From VGRW01 sp031396695 (GTDB taxonomy: Bacteria > Myxococcota_A > UBA9160 > SZUA-336), in the NCBI GenBank assembly GCA_031396695.1, contig JANNLG010000062.1, positions 1 to 64,000 on the forward strand: DNA of 64,000 nucleotides, in the 5' to 3' direction. Position numbers and translations under genes: made by a program. Shown one piece after another: positions 16,624 to 25,188 of the stretch (position 1 is its first letter; every line of letters starts with the position of its first letter). The notes under the pieces are model-generated. The model was given only the letters and a program-made list of their open reading frames with translations, did not search any database and had not been told where the DNA came from.

Positions 16624-17501
16624 CACGCGCGCCCCGACGCTGCGAGCAGCACTTCGTCGACGTGCTCGAAGACCAGCAGGTGCGCTTCCTCGGCGAAGTA
16701 GTGCAGCTTCGCGTTCGGAATGCGATCGGCCTGCTTGCGCCCGTGCGCGACCGGCACGTTGACGTCGAGCTCGCCGCAGAACACGTCGACGCGCGTCGCG
16801 ATGTCCTCGAGCCGGAAGCCCCACGGCCGCGTGAAGAGCGCGAAATCCTGCGCGGTCGCGCGCGCGGTCGTGCGCGGCGCGCGGCGGCCCTCTTCGAGGA
16901 ACCCGGAGCGGATCTCGGGGCGTTCGAGCACGCGTCGATCCGGCGGCGGGAGTTGCTTCATCATGCCTCGCACGAGGCTCTCGCCGAAGTAGCGCATGCC
17001 GAGCGTCATCAGGGCGAAGAGCGGCCAGACCAGCCACTGCGAGCGGCGCGCGAGCCGCGTGATCAGGCGGTTCATCGGCATCATGCCGCGCGCGTCCTCG
17101 TCCGTGAGCGTTTCGGCCACGCCGCACACGAGCGCGGCCCCGAGCAGGCGCGGCGCGAGCTGGTGCGCGCAGACGGCCGCGTGCGGTCCGCCGCCCGAGA
17201 CGCCGAACACGCCGAACTTCGCGAGGCCGAGGAAGTCCGCGATCGCCACCACGTCCCGCGGCCAGTCCGTGAGACGCCGATCCGGCAGGTAGTCGCTCGC
17301 GCGGTAGCCGGGCCGGTCGGGCGCGATCAGCCGCACGCCGAGTCGAAGCGCGTCCGCGTGCATCGGGCCGAACATCCGACGCGAGCCGGGCGTGCCGTGG
17401 AACGCGAACACGGGCGTGCCGTTCGGATCTCCGAACTCGCTGAAGGCCAGCTCCCGGCCATCGTCGAGGCGCACGATCGTCGCTTCGCGGGTTGCCGTCA
17501 T
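16623..17501 (-). CDS. Alpha/beta hydrolase
   Basis: From the ATG at 17501 this 292-residue protein has the oxyanion motif HGTPGSR, the nucleophile elbow GVSGGGPHAA, a catalytic Asp (FCGELDVNVP) and a C-terminal His in EEAHLLV. This is a complete alpha/beta-hydrolase triad; the substrate is unknown. The start was chosen because a TAGAGT -10 hexamer lies 7 nt upstream, fitting a leaderless mRNA. An in-frame extension to 17555 would cross that promoter. It heads the six-gene operon down to hemG. Confidence 0.88.
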   Translation of the reverse strand: MTATREATIVRLDDGRELAFSEFGDPNGTPVFAFHGTPGSRRMFGPMHADALRLGVRLIAPDRPGYRASDYLPDRRLTDWPRDVVAIADFLGLAKFGVFGVSGGGPHAAVCAHQLAPRLLGAALVCGVAETLTDEDARGMMPMNRLITRLARRSQWLVWPLFALMTLGMRYFGESLVRGMMKQLPPPDRRVLERPEIRSGFLEEGRRAPRTTARATAQDFALFTRPWGFRLEDIATRVDVFCGELDVNVPVAHGRKQADRIPNAKLHYFAEEAHLLVFEHVDEVLLAASGRA

Positions 17502-17508
17502 GCTCGCG

Positions 17509-17514
17509 ACTCTA
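17509..17514 (-). promoter_or_regulatory. -10 hexamer TAGAGT, leaderless start
   Basis: On the minus strand TAGAGT is followed by 7 nt and the hydrolase ATG (17501), with no Shine-Dalgarno sequence. This spacing matches leaderless promoters. It would drive the hydrolase-to-hemG operon. No clear -35 box is seen. Confidence 0.5.
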
Positions 17515-17543
17515 CCATCGCGCGGCCGCTCGCTGCGCGCGTG

Positions 17544-17549
17544 TATGAT
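17544..17549 (+). promoter_or_regulatory. -10 hexamer TATGAT before the LLM oxidoreductase gene
   Basis: TATGAT lies 23 nt before the ATG at 17573, leaving room for a short leader with the ribosome site AAGGGAG. No good -35 match is visible. Confidence 0.4.
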
Positions 17550-17572
17550 GGCCACCGCGAAGGGAGCCCGCG

Positions 17573-18547
17573 ATGAACCGCTACGGCATGACGATTCCGC
17601 TCGACGGCGTTCCGCTCGGCGAGCAGCGCGAGTGGATTCAGGAGCTCGAGCGCCTGGGCTACACCGATCTCTGGTCGGCCGAGGCGGGCGGCTACGACGG
17701 GCTGACGCCGCTGGCGCTGTCTTCGGTCTGGGCGCCGAGCATGCGGCTCGGCGTGGCGATCCTGCCCGCCTTCACGCGCGGGCCGGGCCTGCTCGCGATG
17801 AGCGTCGCGTCGTTGTGTCAGGCCGCGCCGGGTCGCTTCGTGGTCGGCATCGGCACGTCGTCCGACGTGATCGTCGAGAAGTGGAACGGCATCCCGTTCA
17901 CCAAGCCCTATCAGCGCGTGCGCGACAGCGTGAAGTTCCTGCGCAAGGCGCTCGCGGGCGAGAAGATCACGGAGGAGTTCGAGAGCTTCTCGGTCGCGGG
18001 CTTCCGGCTGGGCGTGAAGCTCGAGACGCAGCCGAAAATACTGGTCGCCGCGCTGCGCCAGGGCATGTTGAAGCTCGCGGGCCGCGTCGGCGACGGCGCG
18101 ATCATCAACTGGCTGTCGGCCGACGACGTCAGGAAGGTCGCGCCGATCGTGAAGGAGGCGGGCGCCGACAAGGAGATCGTCGCGCGCATCTTCGTGGCGC
18201 CCAATCCCGACAAGGCGCAGGTGCGCGCGATGGCCAAGTTCGCGATCGCCGCCTACCTGAACGTGCCCGTCTACGCCGCGTTCCACGAGTGGCTCGGCCG
18301 CGGTCCGAAGCTGCAAGGCATGTGGGACGCGTGGAAGAAGGGCGACCGCAAAGCCGCGATCGCGGCCATCCCCGACGAGGTCGTCGACGAGCTGATCGTG
18401 CACGGCTCGCCGGCGGAGTGCCGCGCGCACATCCAGCGCTACGTCGACGCGGGCGTCGACACGCCGGCGCTCGCGATCCTTCCGCTCGGCGTCGATGCGC
18501 GCCAGGCGACGCGCGACCTCGCGCCGGTGCTCGCGAGCGGGCGCTAG
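17573..18547 (+). CDS. LLM-class F420-dependent oxidoreductase
   Basis: The 324-residue protein has the luciferase-like TIM barrel: MTIPLDGVPLGEQREWIQELERLGYTDLWSAE at the N-terminus, RLGVAILPAFTRGPGLLAMS, and APGRFVVGIGTS, the FMN/F420-binding strand. Residues near 265-290 (PDEVVDELIVHGSPAECRAHIQRYVDAG) are typical of F420-dependent members. These enzymes transfer hydride from reduced F420 or FMN. The substrate is unknown. It is convergent with, and overlaps by 4 bases, the PEP-mutase-like gene. Confidence 0.88.
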   Translation: MNRYGMTIPLDGVPLGEQREWIQELERLGYTDLWSAEAGGYDGLTPLALSSVWAPSMRLGVAILPAFTRGPGLLAMSVASLCQAAPGRFVVGIGTSSDVIVEKWNGIPFTKPYQRVRDSVKFLRKALAGEKITEEFESFSVAGFRLGVKLETQPKILVAALRQGMLKLAGRVGDGAIINWLSADDVRKVAPIVKEAGADKEIVARIFVAPNPDKAQVRAMAKFAIAAYLNVPVYAAFHEWLGRGPKLQGMWDAWKKGDRKAAIAAIPDEVVDELIVHGSPAECRAHIQRYVDAGVDTPALAILPLGVDARQATRDLAPVLASGR

Positions 18548-19353
18548 ACGAACGCTTCCTGGAGCTCGCGCACGGGGGCCATCTGCGCGACGAAGCCGAA
18601 GCGGCCCGCGCGCATCTCGCGCGCGCCGTCGAGAAAGGCTCGCAGCGCCAGGCGCGAGAGCCCGCCGCCGATGCTGACTCGGCGCACGCCGACTTCGCGA
18701 AGCTGCTCGATCGTGATCGTCGGATCCGCGAACCCCATCACCACGTTCAGCGGCCGACTCACTTCGCTCACCACCGTGCGCATCTGCTCGAGCGTGCGCA
18801 GGCCTGGCGCGTAGAGCACCTCGGCGCCGACCTTCTCGAAGGCCTGCAGACGGCGGATGGTGTCGTCGAGATCGCCCACGCCGTAGAGCAGGTTCTCGGC
18901 GCGCGCGGTCAGCACGAAGGGGCCGGGCAGCGCGCGCGTGGCCTCGACCGCCGCTTGCACGCGCTCCACCGCGAGCGCGAAGTCGTAGATCCAGGCGCCC
19001 GGCACTCCGGTCGCGTCCTCGATCGAGCCCCCGACCGCGCCGCACGCATACGCCTGCGCGAAGATTCGCGCGGCCTCGGCGGGCTCGTCGGCGAAGCCGT
19101 TCTCGAGATCGGCGTTGACCGGCAGGTCCGTGGCCGCGCAGATCTCGCGACAGTCGTCGAGGATCTGCGCCGCGCTCGCGCGCTTGCGCCCGAGTCGGTT
19201 CGCGACGCCGAGGCTCGTGGTCGCGAGCGCCTCGAAGCCGAGCAGCGCGAGCAGCCGCGCGGTGCCCGGGTCCCAGGGGTTCGGAAGCAGCAGCGGCTCG
19301 GGCCGTTCGTGGAGCGCGCGGAAGTGCAGGGCTTTGGCGTTCTGGTCGTTCAT
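18544..19353 (-). CDS. Isocitrate lyase/PEP mutase family enzyme
   Basis: The 269-residue protein has the family barrel motifs PLLLPNPWDPGTARLLALLGFEALATTS (about 21-48), the metal-binding ADLENGFAD (in place of the ADxDxGYG of isocitrate lyase) and GGSIEDATG. The subgroup is common but mostly uncharacterised; possible roles include C-C or C-P lyase reactions on 2-oxo acids. The start at 19353 was chosen because the similarity begins there. It is divergent from a LysR-type regulator whose binding dyad lies in the 75-base gap, so this gene is its probable target. Confidence 0.85.
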   Translation of the reverse strand: MNDQNAKALHFRALHERPEPLLLPNPWDPGTARLLALLGFEALATTSLGVANRLGRKRASAAQILDDCREICAATDLPVNADLENGFADEPAEAARIFAQAYACGAVGGSIEDATGVPGAWIYDFALAVERVQAAVEATRALPGPFVLTARAENLLYGVGDLDDTIRRLQAFEKVGAEVLYAPGLRTLEQMRTVVSEVSRPLNVVMGFADPTITIEQLREVGVRRVSIGGGLSRLALRAFLDGAREMRAGRFGFVAQMAPVRELQEAFV

Positions 19354-19407
19354 GAGAGCCAGCGTGGCGCCGGTCGAACGATCCGTCCAATGCATACTCC
19401 AAATCGA

Positions 19408-19426
19408 ATCCATCTGTAGAATGGAT
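19408..19426 (+). promoter_or_regulatory. ATCCAT-N7-ATGGAT dyad overlapping a TAGAAT -10 box
   Basis: A 6-7-6 inverted repeat covers the -10 hexamer TAGAAT (19417-19422), which ends 6 nt before the LysR ATG (19429). The regulator could repress itself here while acting on the divergent PEP-mutase-like gene. The short spacing also implies a leaderless LysR mRNA. Confidence 0.5.
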
Positions 19427-19428
19427 GG

Positions 19429-20424
19429 ATGACGCTCGACGAGCTCGAGTCCTTCGTGTGCATCGCGGGCGGCGCAGGCGTGACGGAGGCGTCGCGCCGG
19501 CTGCACCGCTCGCAGCCGGCGATCAGCCGCCGGATCCGCCAGCTCGAGCAGGGGCTCGGCTCGCCGCTCTTCGAGCGCTTCGGTCGGGGGGTGCGCCTGA
19601 CCGACGCCGGCCGCGCGCTGCTGCCGCACGCCGAGGCCGCGCTCGCCGCGCTGCGCGACGGCGAACGCGCCGTGCGCGAGCTCGGCACGCAGGCGTCGGA
19701 GCCGCTCGTGCTCGAACTCGCGCTGGTGGGCACGCTCGCCGATACGCAGATCGTCGACGCGCTGCGTTCCTTCCGGGCGCGCTTCGCGGGCGCGACGGTC
19801 AAGCTGCGCACCGCGAACAGTCTAGAGGTGAGCGATCTGGTGCGGCGCGGCGAGGCGCATCTGGGCCTGCGCTACTTCGCCGATCCCGATCCCAAGCTCG
19901 AGTCGATCGAGCTCGGCTCGGAGGAGGTCGGGGTCGTGGTGCCGGCCGCGCACCGCGTGCGTGCGAAGCGGGTGAAGAACCTGCGCGCGTTCGACGGCGA
20001 CGCGTGGCTCGGCTTTCCCGCGGATCGACGCCACCCGGAAGCCTCGCTCGAGCGGCGCCTGATTGCCGCCGGCGTCGCGAACCCGCGCATCACTCCGGTC
20101 GACAGCCTCACAGCGCAGAAGCGCCTGGTCGAGGCGGGTCTCGGCATCGCGCTCTTGCCGCGCTCGAGCTTTCGCGAAGAGCTTCGGTCGGGCCGGCTGC
20201 GCACGGTCGCGGTCACGAATTTGAACAGCGCGCAGCCGGTGGTCGCCGTGCGCAGGCGCGGAGGGCACCACAGCGCGCTCGCCGTTGCGCTGCTCGAGAG
20301 CCTCGCGCTTGGAGCGTCGGAGCTCTCGCGCGGAAAGCGAGCGACCGTGTCGAGTGCGAAGCCAAGCGCCAAGCCGAGGCCCAAGCCAAAAGCGAAGCGC
20401 CGCACAGCTCGCCGCGCTCGCTGA
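19429..20424 (+). CDS. LysR-family transcriptional regulator
   Basis: The 331-residue protein has an N-terminal winged helix-turn-helix (MTLDELESFVCIAGGAGVTEASRRLHRSQPAISRRIRQLEQGLG, residues 1-44) and a periplasmic-binding-like effector domain (about 90-295). The last 30 residues are rich in Lys, Pro and Ala (SAKPSAKPRPKPKAKRR), an unusual basic tail that may add non-specific DNA contact. It is divergent from the PEP-mutase-like gene, the classical LysR arrangement. The effector is unknown. Confidence 0.93.
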   Translation: MTLDELESFVCIAGGAGVTEASRRLHRSQPAISRRIRQLEQGLGSPLFERFGRGVRLTDAGRALLPHAEAALAALRDGERAVRELGTQASEPLVLELALVGTLADTQIVDALRSFRARFAGATVKLRTANSLEVSDLVRRGEAHLGLRYFADPDPKLESIELGSEEVGVVVPAAHRVRAKRVKNLRAFDGDAWLGFPADRRHPEASLERRLIAAGVANPRITPVDSLTAQKRLVEAGLGIALLPRSSFREELRSGRLRTVAVTNLNSAQPVVAVRRRGGHHSALAVALLESLALGASELSRGKRATVSSAKPSAKPRPKPKAKRRTARRAR

Positions 20425-20426
20425 GC

Positions 20427-20432
20427 TAGGAT
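20427..20432 (+). promoter_or_regulatory. -10 hexamer TAGGAT before the second LLM gene
   Basis: TAGGAT starts 2 nt after the LysR stop codon and ends 19 nt before the ATG at 20452, which has a GAGGAG ribosome site. No clear -35 box is seen. Confidence 0.35.
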
Positions 20433-20451
20433 CGCGTTCGAGGAGATCGCG

Positions 20452-21381
20452 ATGCCGCGCGAGTTCCGCTTCGGCGTGCAGTGCTCCCTGGCCGCTTCGC
20501 GACGCGAGTGGCAGGAGAAAGCGCGCCGCGTCGAAGCGCTCGGCTACCAGGTGTTCCTGGTGCCGGATCACTTCGGCCTGCAGTTCGCGCCCGTGCCCGC
20601 GCTGCTCTCCGCCGCCGAAGCGACGCGCGCGATCCGGATCGGTTCGCTCGTATTCGACAACGATTTCCGTCAGCCGGCGCTGCTCGCCAAGGAAGCGGCG
20701 ACGCTCGACCTGCTGTCGGACGGGCGCTTCGAGTTCGGGATCGGTGCGGGCTGGATGCGTTCGGAGTACGAGCAGGCCGGACTCGCCTTCGAGCCGGGAC
20801 CGACGCGTGTCGCGCGGCTCGAAGAGGCGATTCCGCTGATCCGATCGATCTGGCGCGGCGGACCCGCGAGCTTCTCCGGCAAGCACTATCGGCTGGCCGG
20901 GCTCGAGAGCGCGCCGCTGCCGGTGCAGCGTCCGGGGCCGCCGCTGTTGATCGGCGGCGGCGGACCGCGCATCCTGCGGCTGGCCGCGCGCCACGCGGAC
21001 ATCGTCGGTCTGGTGCTGCGTTCGCGCGCGGACGGCAACGGTCTCGATCTCACCGATCTGTCGTCGGCCGCGCTCGACGACAAGGTGGCGTGGGTGCGCG
21101 AGGCCGCAGGCCCGCGCTTCGCCGCGCTCGAGCTCAACACGCTGTTGCAGACGGTCGTGATCACCGCCGACCGACTCGGCGCCGCGACGCAGCTCGCCAA
21201 AGCCTTCGGCGTGTCGAGCGACACCGTGCTCGATACACCCTACGCCCTGATCGGGAGCGCGTCCGAGATCGAGGCGCTGCTCCGCGAACGACGCGAGCGC
21301 TTCGGACTCTCGTACTACGTGCTGTTCGAGCGCGACATGGAGACGTTCGCGCCGATCGCCGCGCGCCTGGCCGGGAGCTGA
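20452..21381 (+). CDS. LLM-class F420-dependent oxidoreductase, TIGR03621-like
   Basis: The 309-residue protein shows EFRFGVQCSLAASRREWQEKARRVEALGYQVFLVPDHF at the N-terminus, then LLSDGRFEFGIGAGWMRSEYEQAGL (about 84-108) and PPLLIGGGGPRILRLAARHADIVGL. This is the luciferase-like monooxygenase fold, in the actinobacterial-type TIGR03621 subgroup of predicted F420-dependent enzymes. It is the second LLM gene within 3 kb. Whether this genome makes F420 cannot be judged from the window. Confidence 0.87.
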   Translation: MPREFRFGVQCSLAASRREWQEKARRVEALGYQVFLVPDHFGLQFAPVPALLSAAEATRAIRIGSLVFDNDFRQPALLAKEAATLDLLSDGRFEFGIGAGWMRSEYEQAGLAFEPGPTRVARLEEAIPLIRSIWRGGPASFSGKHYRLAGLESAPLPVQRPGPPLLIGGGGPRILRLAARHADIVGLVLRSRADGNGLDLTDLSSAALDDKVAWVREAAGPRFAALELNTLLQTVVITADRLGAATQLAKAFGVSSDTVLDTPYALIGSASEIEALLRERRERFGLSYYVLFERDMETFAPIAARLAGS

Positions 21382-21409
21382 ACTTGTGACGGATTGCCGC
21401 GCGCATGGA

Positions 21410-21415
21410 TAGAAT
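21410..21415 (+). promoter_or_regulatory. -10 hexamer TAGAAT before the radical SAM gene
   Basis: TAGAAT lies 43 nt before the ATG at 21459. The leader contains a strong GAGGAGGTG ribosome site. A TTGTGA at 21384 could be a -35 box, but the 20-nt spacer is long. Confidence 0.35.
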
Positions 21416-21458
21416 GCGCGTACGCCCCGGCACACTCCGTCCCGGGTGAGGAGGTGTC

Positions 21459-23021
21459 ATGCGCGTGCTTCTGATCAACCCCTCGTATCCGTTCGAGGAG
21501 TTCCCGCGACTGCTGGTCACGTTGCCGTACGTCGCGTCGGCGCTGCGCGCGCAGGGACACGAGGTGGAGATCCTCGACCTCCTGCTCTCGCGCACCACCC
21601 CCGAGAAGATCGAGCGGCGCATGTCGCGCTTCCGGCCGCAGGTGGTGGGAATCACCTCCGTCACGCTGAATCACCACATCGCCGCTTCGATCGCCGAGGT
21701 CGTGCGCAAGTGCGACGGCGCGGTGAAGGTGGTGATGGGCGGTCCGCACGTCTCGTTCGAGATCGACGGCAGCTTCCGAGACCTGCCGGCGCTCGACTAC
21801 ATCGCGATCGGCGAGGGCGAGCACACCATGCTCGAGCTGGTGAGCGCGCTCGAGGGCCGCATGGACATGCGCGACGTGCGCGGCCTCGCGCTGCGCGACG
21901 GCGACCGCATCGTGCGCAACGCTCCACGCGCGCTCGAGGACGACCTCGACACGCTGCCTGTGCCGGCGCGCGACCTCGTCCCATTGGCGCGCTACCTGGC
22001 GTTCGACAGCCACGCGAGCGTGGTCACCAGTCGCGGTTGCCCGTACGCGTGCGTGTTCTGCTCCGCGCCGCAGTGGACCGGTCGGCAGGTGCGCTACCGC
22101 AACCCGAGCTTGTGCGTCGACGAGATCGAAGAGCTCTCTCGGCTCGGCTTCACCGAGATCACGATCGAAGACGATCTGTTCACGCTCTACCGCGCGCACT
22201 TCATGGCGGTCTGCAACGAGCTGGTGCGACGCAACACGGGCATCCGCTGGAACGCCTTCTCGCGCGTCGACACGATCAGCCCGGAGATCGTGAACACCAT
22301 GGCCAAAGCCGGCTGCCAGGCGATCTGCTTCGGCGTCGAGAGCGGCAGCCAGGAGATCCTCGACCTGGTCAAAAAGAAATCGAACCTGGCCAAGGTGAAG
22401 GAAGCCATGCGCATGACGCAGGACGTCGGCATCAGCGCGCTGGCCTCGTTCATCATCGGCCTGCCCGGCGAGACGGAAGAGACGCTGAAGAAGACGGTCG
22501 AGTTCGCGAACGAGCTGCACAACGAGTTCGGCTCGCTGTACGGCTTCCACATCCTGGCGCCGTTCCCCGGCACCGAAGTGCGCGAGCGCGCGGCCGAGTA
22601 CGGGCTCGAGATCCTGTCGGACGACTGGACCCAGTACGACGCGAACCACGTGGTCACGCGCACGAAGGGCGCCTCGCCGACGGTGATCCAGAAAGTCGCC
22701 GACGAGTACGAGGACACGATGGAGCGCTACCTGAAGTACCAGGACCACCTGTTCGCGCGCGACGAGCTGCCCGCCTACGAGCGCAAGATGTACCTGCGCC
22801 GCCTGCGCCAGCAGCTGCTGTGGAAGCTCCTGCTCGACGACGTGATCGAGGGTCTGCCCGCGTACCGCGAGGACGCGGTCGGAAACTTGGTCGCCGCGGT
22901 GGCGGAAGCCGCGAACGTGAAGCCGGAGTTCGCCTCGAGCGAGCTGGCGCGCGTGCTCGAGCTCGGGGCGCTGGTTCCTGAGGCGACGCCCGAGGGCACG
23001 CGCTTCACCTGGTCGGAGTGA
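21459..23021 (+). CDS. B12-binding-domain radical SAM enzyme
   Basis: The 520-residue protein has an N-terminal B12-binding-like Rossmann domain (MRVLLINPSYPFEEFPRL; VVGITS; VKVVMGGPHVS) and a radical SAM core with C194-x3-C198-x2-C201 in RGCPYACVFC. Other core motifs are ITIEDDLF, CFGVESGS and IIGLPGETEE. The DxHxxG motif that supplies the lower cobalamin ligand is absent (LDLLLSR in that place), so any cobalamin would bind base-off without a protein His, or not at all. A C-terminal helical region of about 120 residues follows. Relatives modify lipids, tetrapyrroles or peptides; the substrate is unknown. Confidence 0.88.
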   Translation: MRVLLINPSYPFEEFPRLLVTLPYVASALRAQGHEVEILDLLLSRTTPEKIERRMSRFRPQVVGITSVTLNHHIAASIAEVVRKCDGAVKVVMGGPHVSFEIDGSFRDLPALDYIAIGEGEHTMLELVSALEGRMDMRDVRGLALRDGDRIVRNAPRALEDDLDTLPVPARDLVPLARYLAFDSHASVVTSRGCPYACVFCSAPQWTGRQVRYRNPSLCVDEIEELSRLGFTEITIEDDLFTLYRAHFMAVCNELVRRNTGIRWNAFSRVDTISPEIVNTMAKAGCQAICFGVESGSQEILDLVKKKSNLAKVKEAMRMTQDVGISALASFIIGLPGETEETLKKTVEFANELHNEFGSLYGFHILAPFPGTEVRERAAEYGLEILSDDWTQYDANHVVTRTKGASPTVIQKVADEYEDTMERYLKYQDHLFARDELPAYERKMYLRRLRQQLLWKLLLDDVIEGLPAYREDAVGNLVAAVAEAANVKPEFASSELARVLELGALVPEATPEGTRFTWSE

Positions 23022-23028
23022 TCGAATC

Positions 23029-23430
23029 ATGGAGTCGCTGCTCGCGCGGATCGGCCCTCTCTCTCACGCGCTGGTGCGCATCGTCGCGGGCTTTCTCTTC
23101 GCCTGTCACGGCGCGCAGAAGATCTTCGGCGTGCTGGGCGGCTTCGGAGGCAACCCTGGCGCCACCGCGCCGCTCTTCACGCTGCTCTGGTTCGGGGGCC
23201 TCGTCGAGCTGATCGGCGGAACGCTCGTAGCCCTGGGCGTGCGCGCGAACGTCGCGGCGTTCGTGTGCAGCGGCCAGATGGCGGTCGCGTATTTCATGTT
23301 CCACCAGCCCAAGGGTCCGCTGCCGATCCAGAACGGCGGCGAGCTCGCCGCGCTCTACGCGTTCGTATTCCTGTTCCTGGCCGCGAAGGGAGCGGGGCCG
23401 CTGGCGCTGGAGCGGAGCTCGCTGCGTTAG
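23029..23430 (+). CDS. DoxX-family membrane protein
   Basis: The 133-residue protein has four predicted membrane helices and the DoxX start pattern (RIVAGFLFACHGAQKIFG, residues 17-34). The conserved core is GGLVELIGGTLVALGV, and the fourth helix is AALYAFVFLFLAAKGAG. DoxX proteins are small quinone-linked or membrane-redox-associated proteins of poorly defined role. It follows the radical SAM gene by 7 bases and is probably co-transcribed with it. Confidence 0.85.
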   Translation: MESLLARIGPLSHALVRIVAGFLFACHGAQKIFGVLGGFGGNPGATAPLFTLLWFGGLVELIGGTLVALGVRANVAAFVCSGQMAVAYFMFHQPKGPLPIQNGGELAALYAFVFLFLAAKGAGPLALERSSLR

Positions 23431-23549
23431 GCCGGTCTACGCGCGGATGCGCCGCCCACCGTCGACGCTGCTGCGTGCCGCGATCTGTGCTCGTGCTCAC
23501 GCTGCAGCGACTGTGATCCGACCCACGCATCTCGACACGGCTTCTGCCG

Positions 23550-23555
23550 TAGGAT
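23550..23555 (+). promoter_or_regulatory. -10 hexamer TAGGAT before the di-haem oxidase gene
   Basis: TAGGAT lies 23 nt before the ATG at 23579 in an otherwise featureless 148-base gap. A GGGAGG ribosome site follows. The -35 region is not recognisable. Confidence 0.35.
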
Positions 23556-23578
23556 CGAAGGAGCAGGGAGGATCGATC

Positions 23579-25156
23579 ATGCTCGCGAAGACGTTGCTGC
23601 TCACGGCGGTGTCTACACTTCTCGCTGTCAGTCCGGCATTCGCGCAGCTGACGGATACGACGCAGACGCCCAACGTCGAGAACGAGGGCGTGCACAAATC
23701 GCTCACGCAACAGATCGGCGTGGGCCGCGGAACGGTGCTCACGCCGGACTCGTCGCTCTTCATCATCCAGCGCGATCCGTTCCGCTCGATCCGGCGCGGA
23801 CGCCAGCTCTTCCAGCGCAAGTTCACGATCGCGCAGGGCGCGGGGCCGCGCTCCCGAGACGGCATCCACGACGACATCAACGGCGATCCGTCGCCCGGCG
23901 CAGGACTCGTCGACAGCTGCGCGGGCTGCCACGGTCGGCCGCGCGGATCGGCGGGCTTCGGCGGCGACGTGTTCACGCGGCCCGACAGCCGCGACGCTCC
24001 TCACCTGTTCGGACTGGGTCTGGTGGAGATGCTCGCGGACGAGATGACCACCGAGCTGCGCAGGATCCGCAGCGAAGCGATCCGCCAGGCCGCGCGCTAT
24101 CGCCGCAACGTCACGTTGCCGCTCGCGAGCAAGGGCACGCGCTTCGGGCGGATCACGGCCAGGGCGGATGGAACCCTCGACACGACCGGAGTGCAGGGCG
24201 TGGATCCGGATCTGCGCGTGCGACCGTTCTTCCATCACGGCGGCGAGTTCTCGATCCGCGGCTTCAGCGTGGGCGCGTTCAACGACGAGATGGGGCTCGA
24301 GTCGCCGGACGCCGACCTGGTTGCGGTGGCCGCCGGCCAACGGGTGGTCACCCCCTCCGGTCTGGTGCTCGACCCGAGCTTGGACCGGATCCAAGTGCCG
24401 GGAACATCGAGCGAGACCGCAGACGAGGACCTCGACGGCAAGGTGAACGAGATGCCCACCGCGCTGATCGATCACATGGAGTTCTACCTGCTGAACTACT
24501 TCAAGGCAGGTCATGGACAGGAGACGCGTGCGTCGCGCACGGGACGCTCGGCGTTCTCGATGGTGGGCTGTGCGTCGTGCCACACGCCGAACCTGACGAT
24601 CGAATCCGATCGGCGCGTCGCGGACGTCGAGACCGCGTTCGATCCGGAGCGCGGCCACTTCAATCGGCTCTTCTCGACGGCGACCGCGTTCATCACGCCG
24701 ATCGACGACGGCTCCGGACAGCCCCCGATCAAGCGGCCGCAGCGGGGTTCGTTCGTGGTGCGGGACATCTTCGCGGACTTCAAGCGACACGATCTCGGTC
24801 CGGCTTTCCACGAGCGCGGCTTCGATGGCCAGATCCGCACGCAGTTCTTGACCGAGCCGCTCTGGGGCGTCGGCTCGACTCCGCCGTACGGCCACGACGG
24901 ACGCAGCATCAACCTGCTCGAGGTGATCCTGCGCCACGGCGGCGAGGCCAAGGCATCGCGAGATGCCTTCGCCGCGCTGCCTTCCGACGTGCGCACGTCG
25001 ATCATCGACTTCCTGAACACGCTCGTACTCTTCCCGCCGGACGACACCGCGTCGAATCTCGATCCGGGCGATCCGAACAACCCGGCGTTCCCGCAGCGCG
25101 GGCACGGCTCGATCAAGCTGGGCGTGCTGTTCAACAACCCGAGCGACGCCGAGTAG
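23579..25156 (+). CDS. Periplasmic di-haem oxidoreductase (DUF1111-like)
   Basis: The 525-residue protein has a cleavable signal (residues 1-22, AFA-Q) and two haem c sites: C114-x2-C117-H118 and C331-x2-C334-H335. Further motifs are FHHGGEF, the substrate-region FKRHDLGPAFHE, and PLWGVGSTPPYGHDGRS near 440-456, all typical of the DUF1111/di-haem thiol oxidoreductase family related to MauG and bacterial cytochrome c peroxidase. It probably acts in periplasmic redox chemistry; the reaction is undefined. The start at 23579 has a good ribosome site and gives a normal signal peptide, so an upstream in-frame extension is rejected. Confidence 0.88.
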   Translation: MLAKTLLLTAVSTLLAVSPAFAQLTDTTQTPNVENEGVHKSLTQQIGVGRGTVLTPDSSLFIIQRDPFRSIRRGRQLFQRKFTIAQGAGPRSRDGIHDDINGDPSPGAGLVDSCAGCHGRPRGSAGFGGDVFTRPDSRDAPHLFGLGLVEMLADEMTTELRRIRSEAIRQAARYRRNVTLPLASKGTRFGRITARADGTLDTTGVQGVDPDLRVRPFFHHGGEFSIRGFSVGAFNDEMGLESPDADLVAVAAGQRVVTPSGLVLDPSLDRIQVPGTSSETADEDLDGKVNEMPTALIDHMEFYLLNYFKAGHGQETRASRTGRSAFSMVGCASCHTPNLTIESDRRVADVETAFDPERGHFNRLFSTATAFITPIDDGSGQPPIKRPQRGSFVVRDIFADFKRHDLGPAFHERGFDGQIRTQFLTEPLWGVGSTPPYGHDGRSINLLEVILRHGGEAKASRDAFAALPSDVRTSIIDFLNTLVLFPPDDTASNLDPGDPNNPAFPQRGHGSIKLGVLFNNPSDAE

Positions 25157-25176
25157 CCTCGAGCTCGCGCGTCGCG

Positions 25177-25182
25177 TAGCCT
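25177..25182 (+). promoter_or_regulatory. -10 hexamer TAGCCT, leaderless MOSC start
   Basis: TAGCCT ends 6 nt before the ATG at 25189 and no ribosome site lies between, so the mRNA should begin at or next to the start codon. Confidence 0.45.
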
Positions 25183-25188
25183 CGCCGC

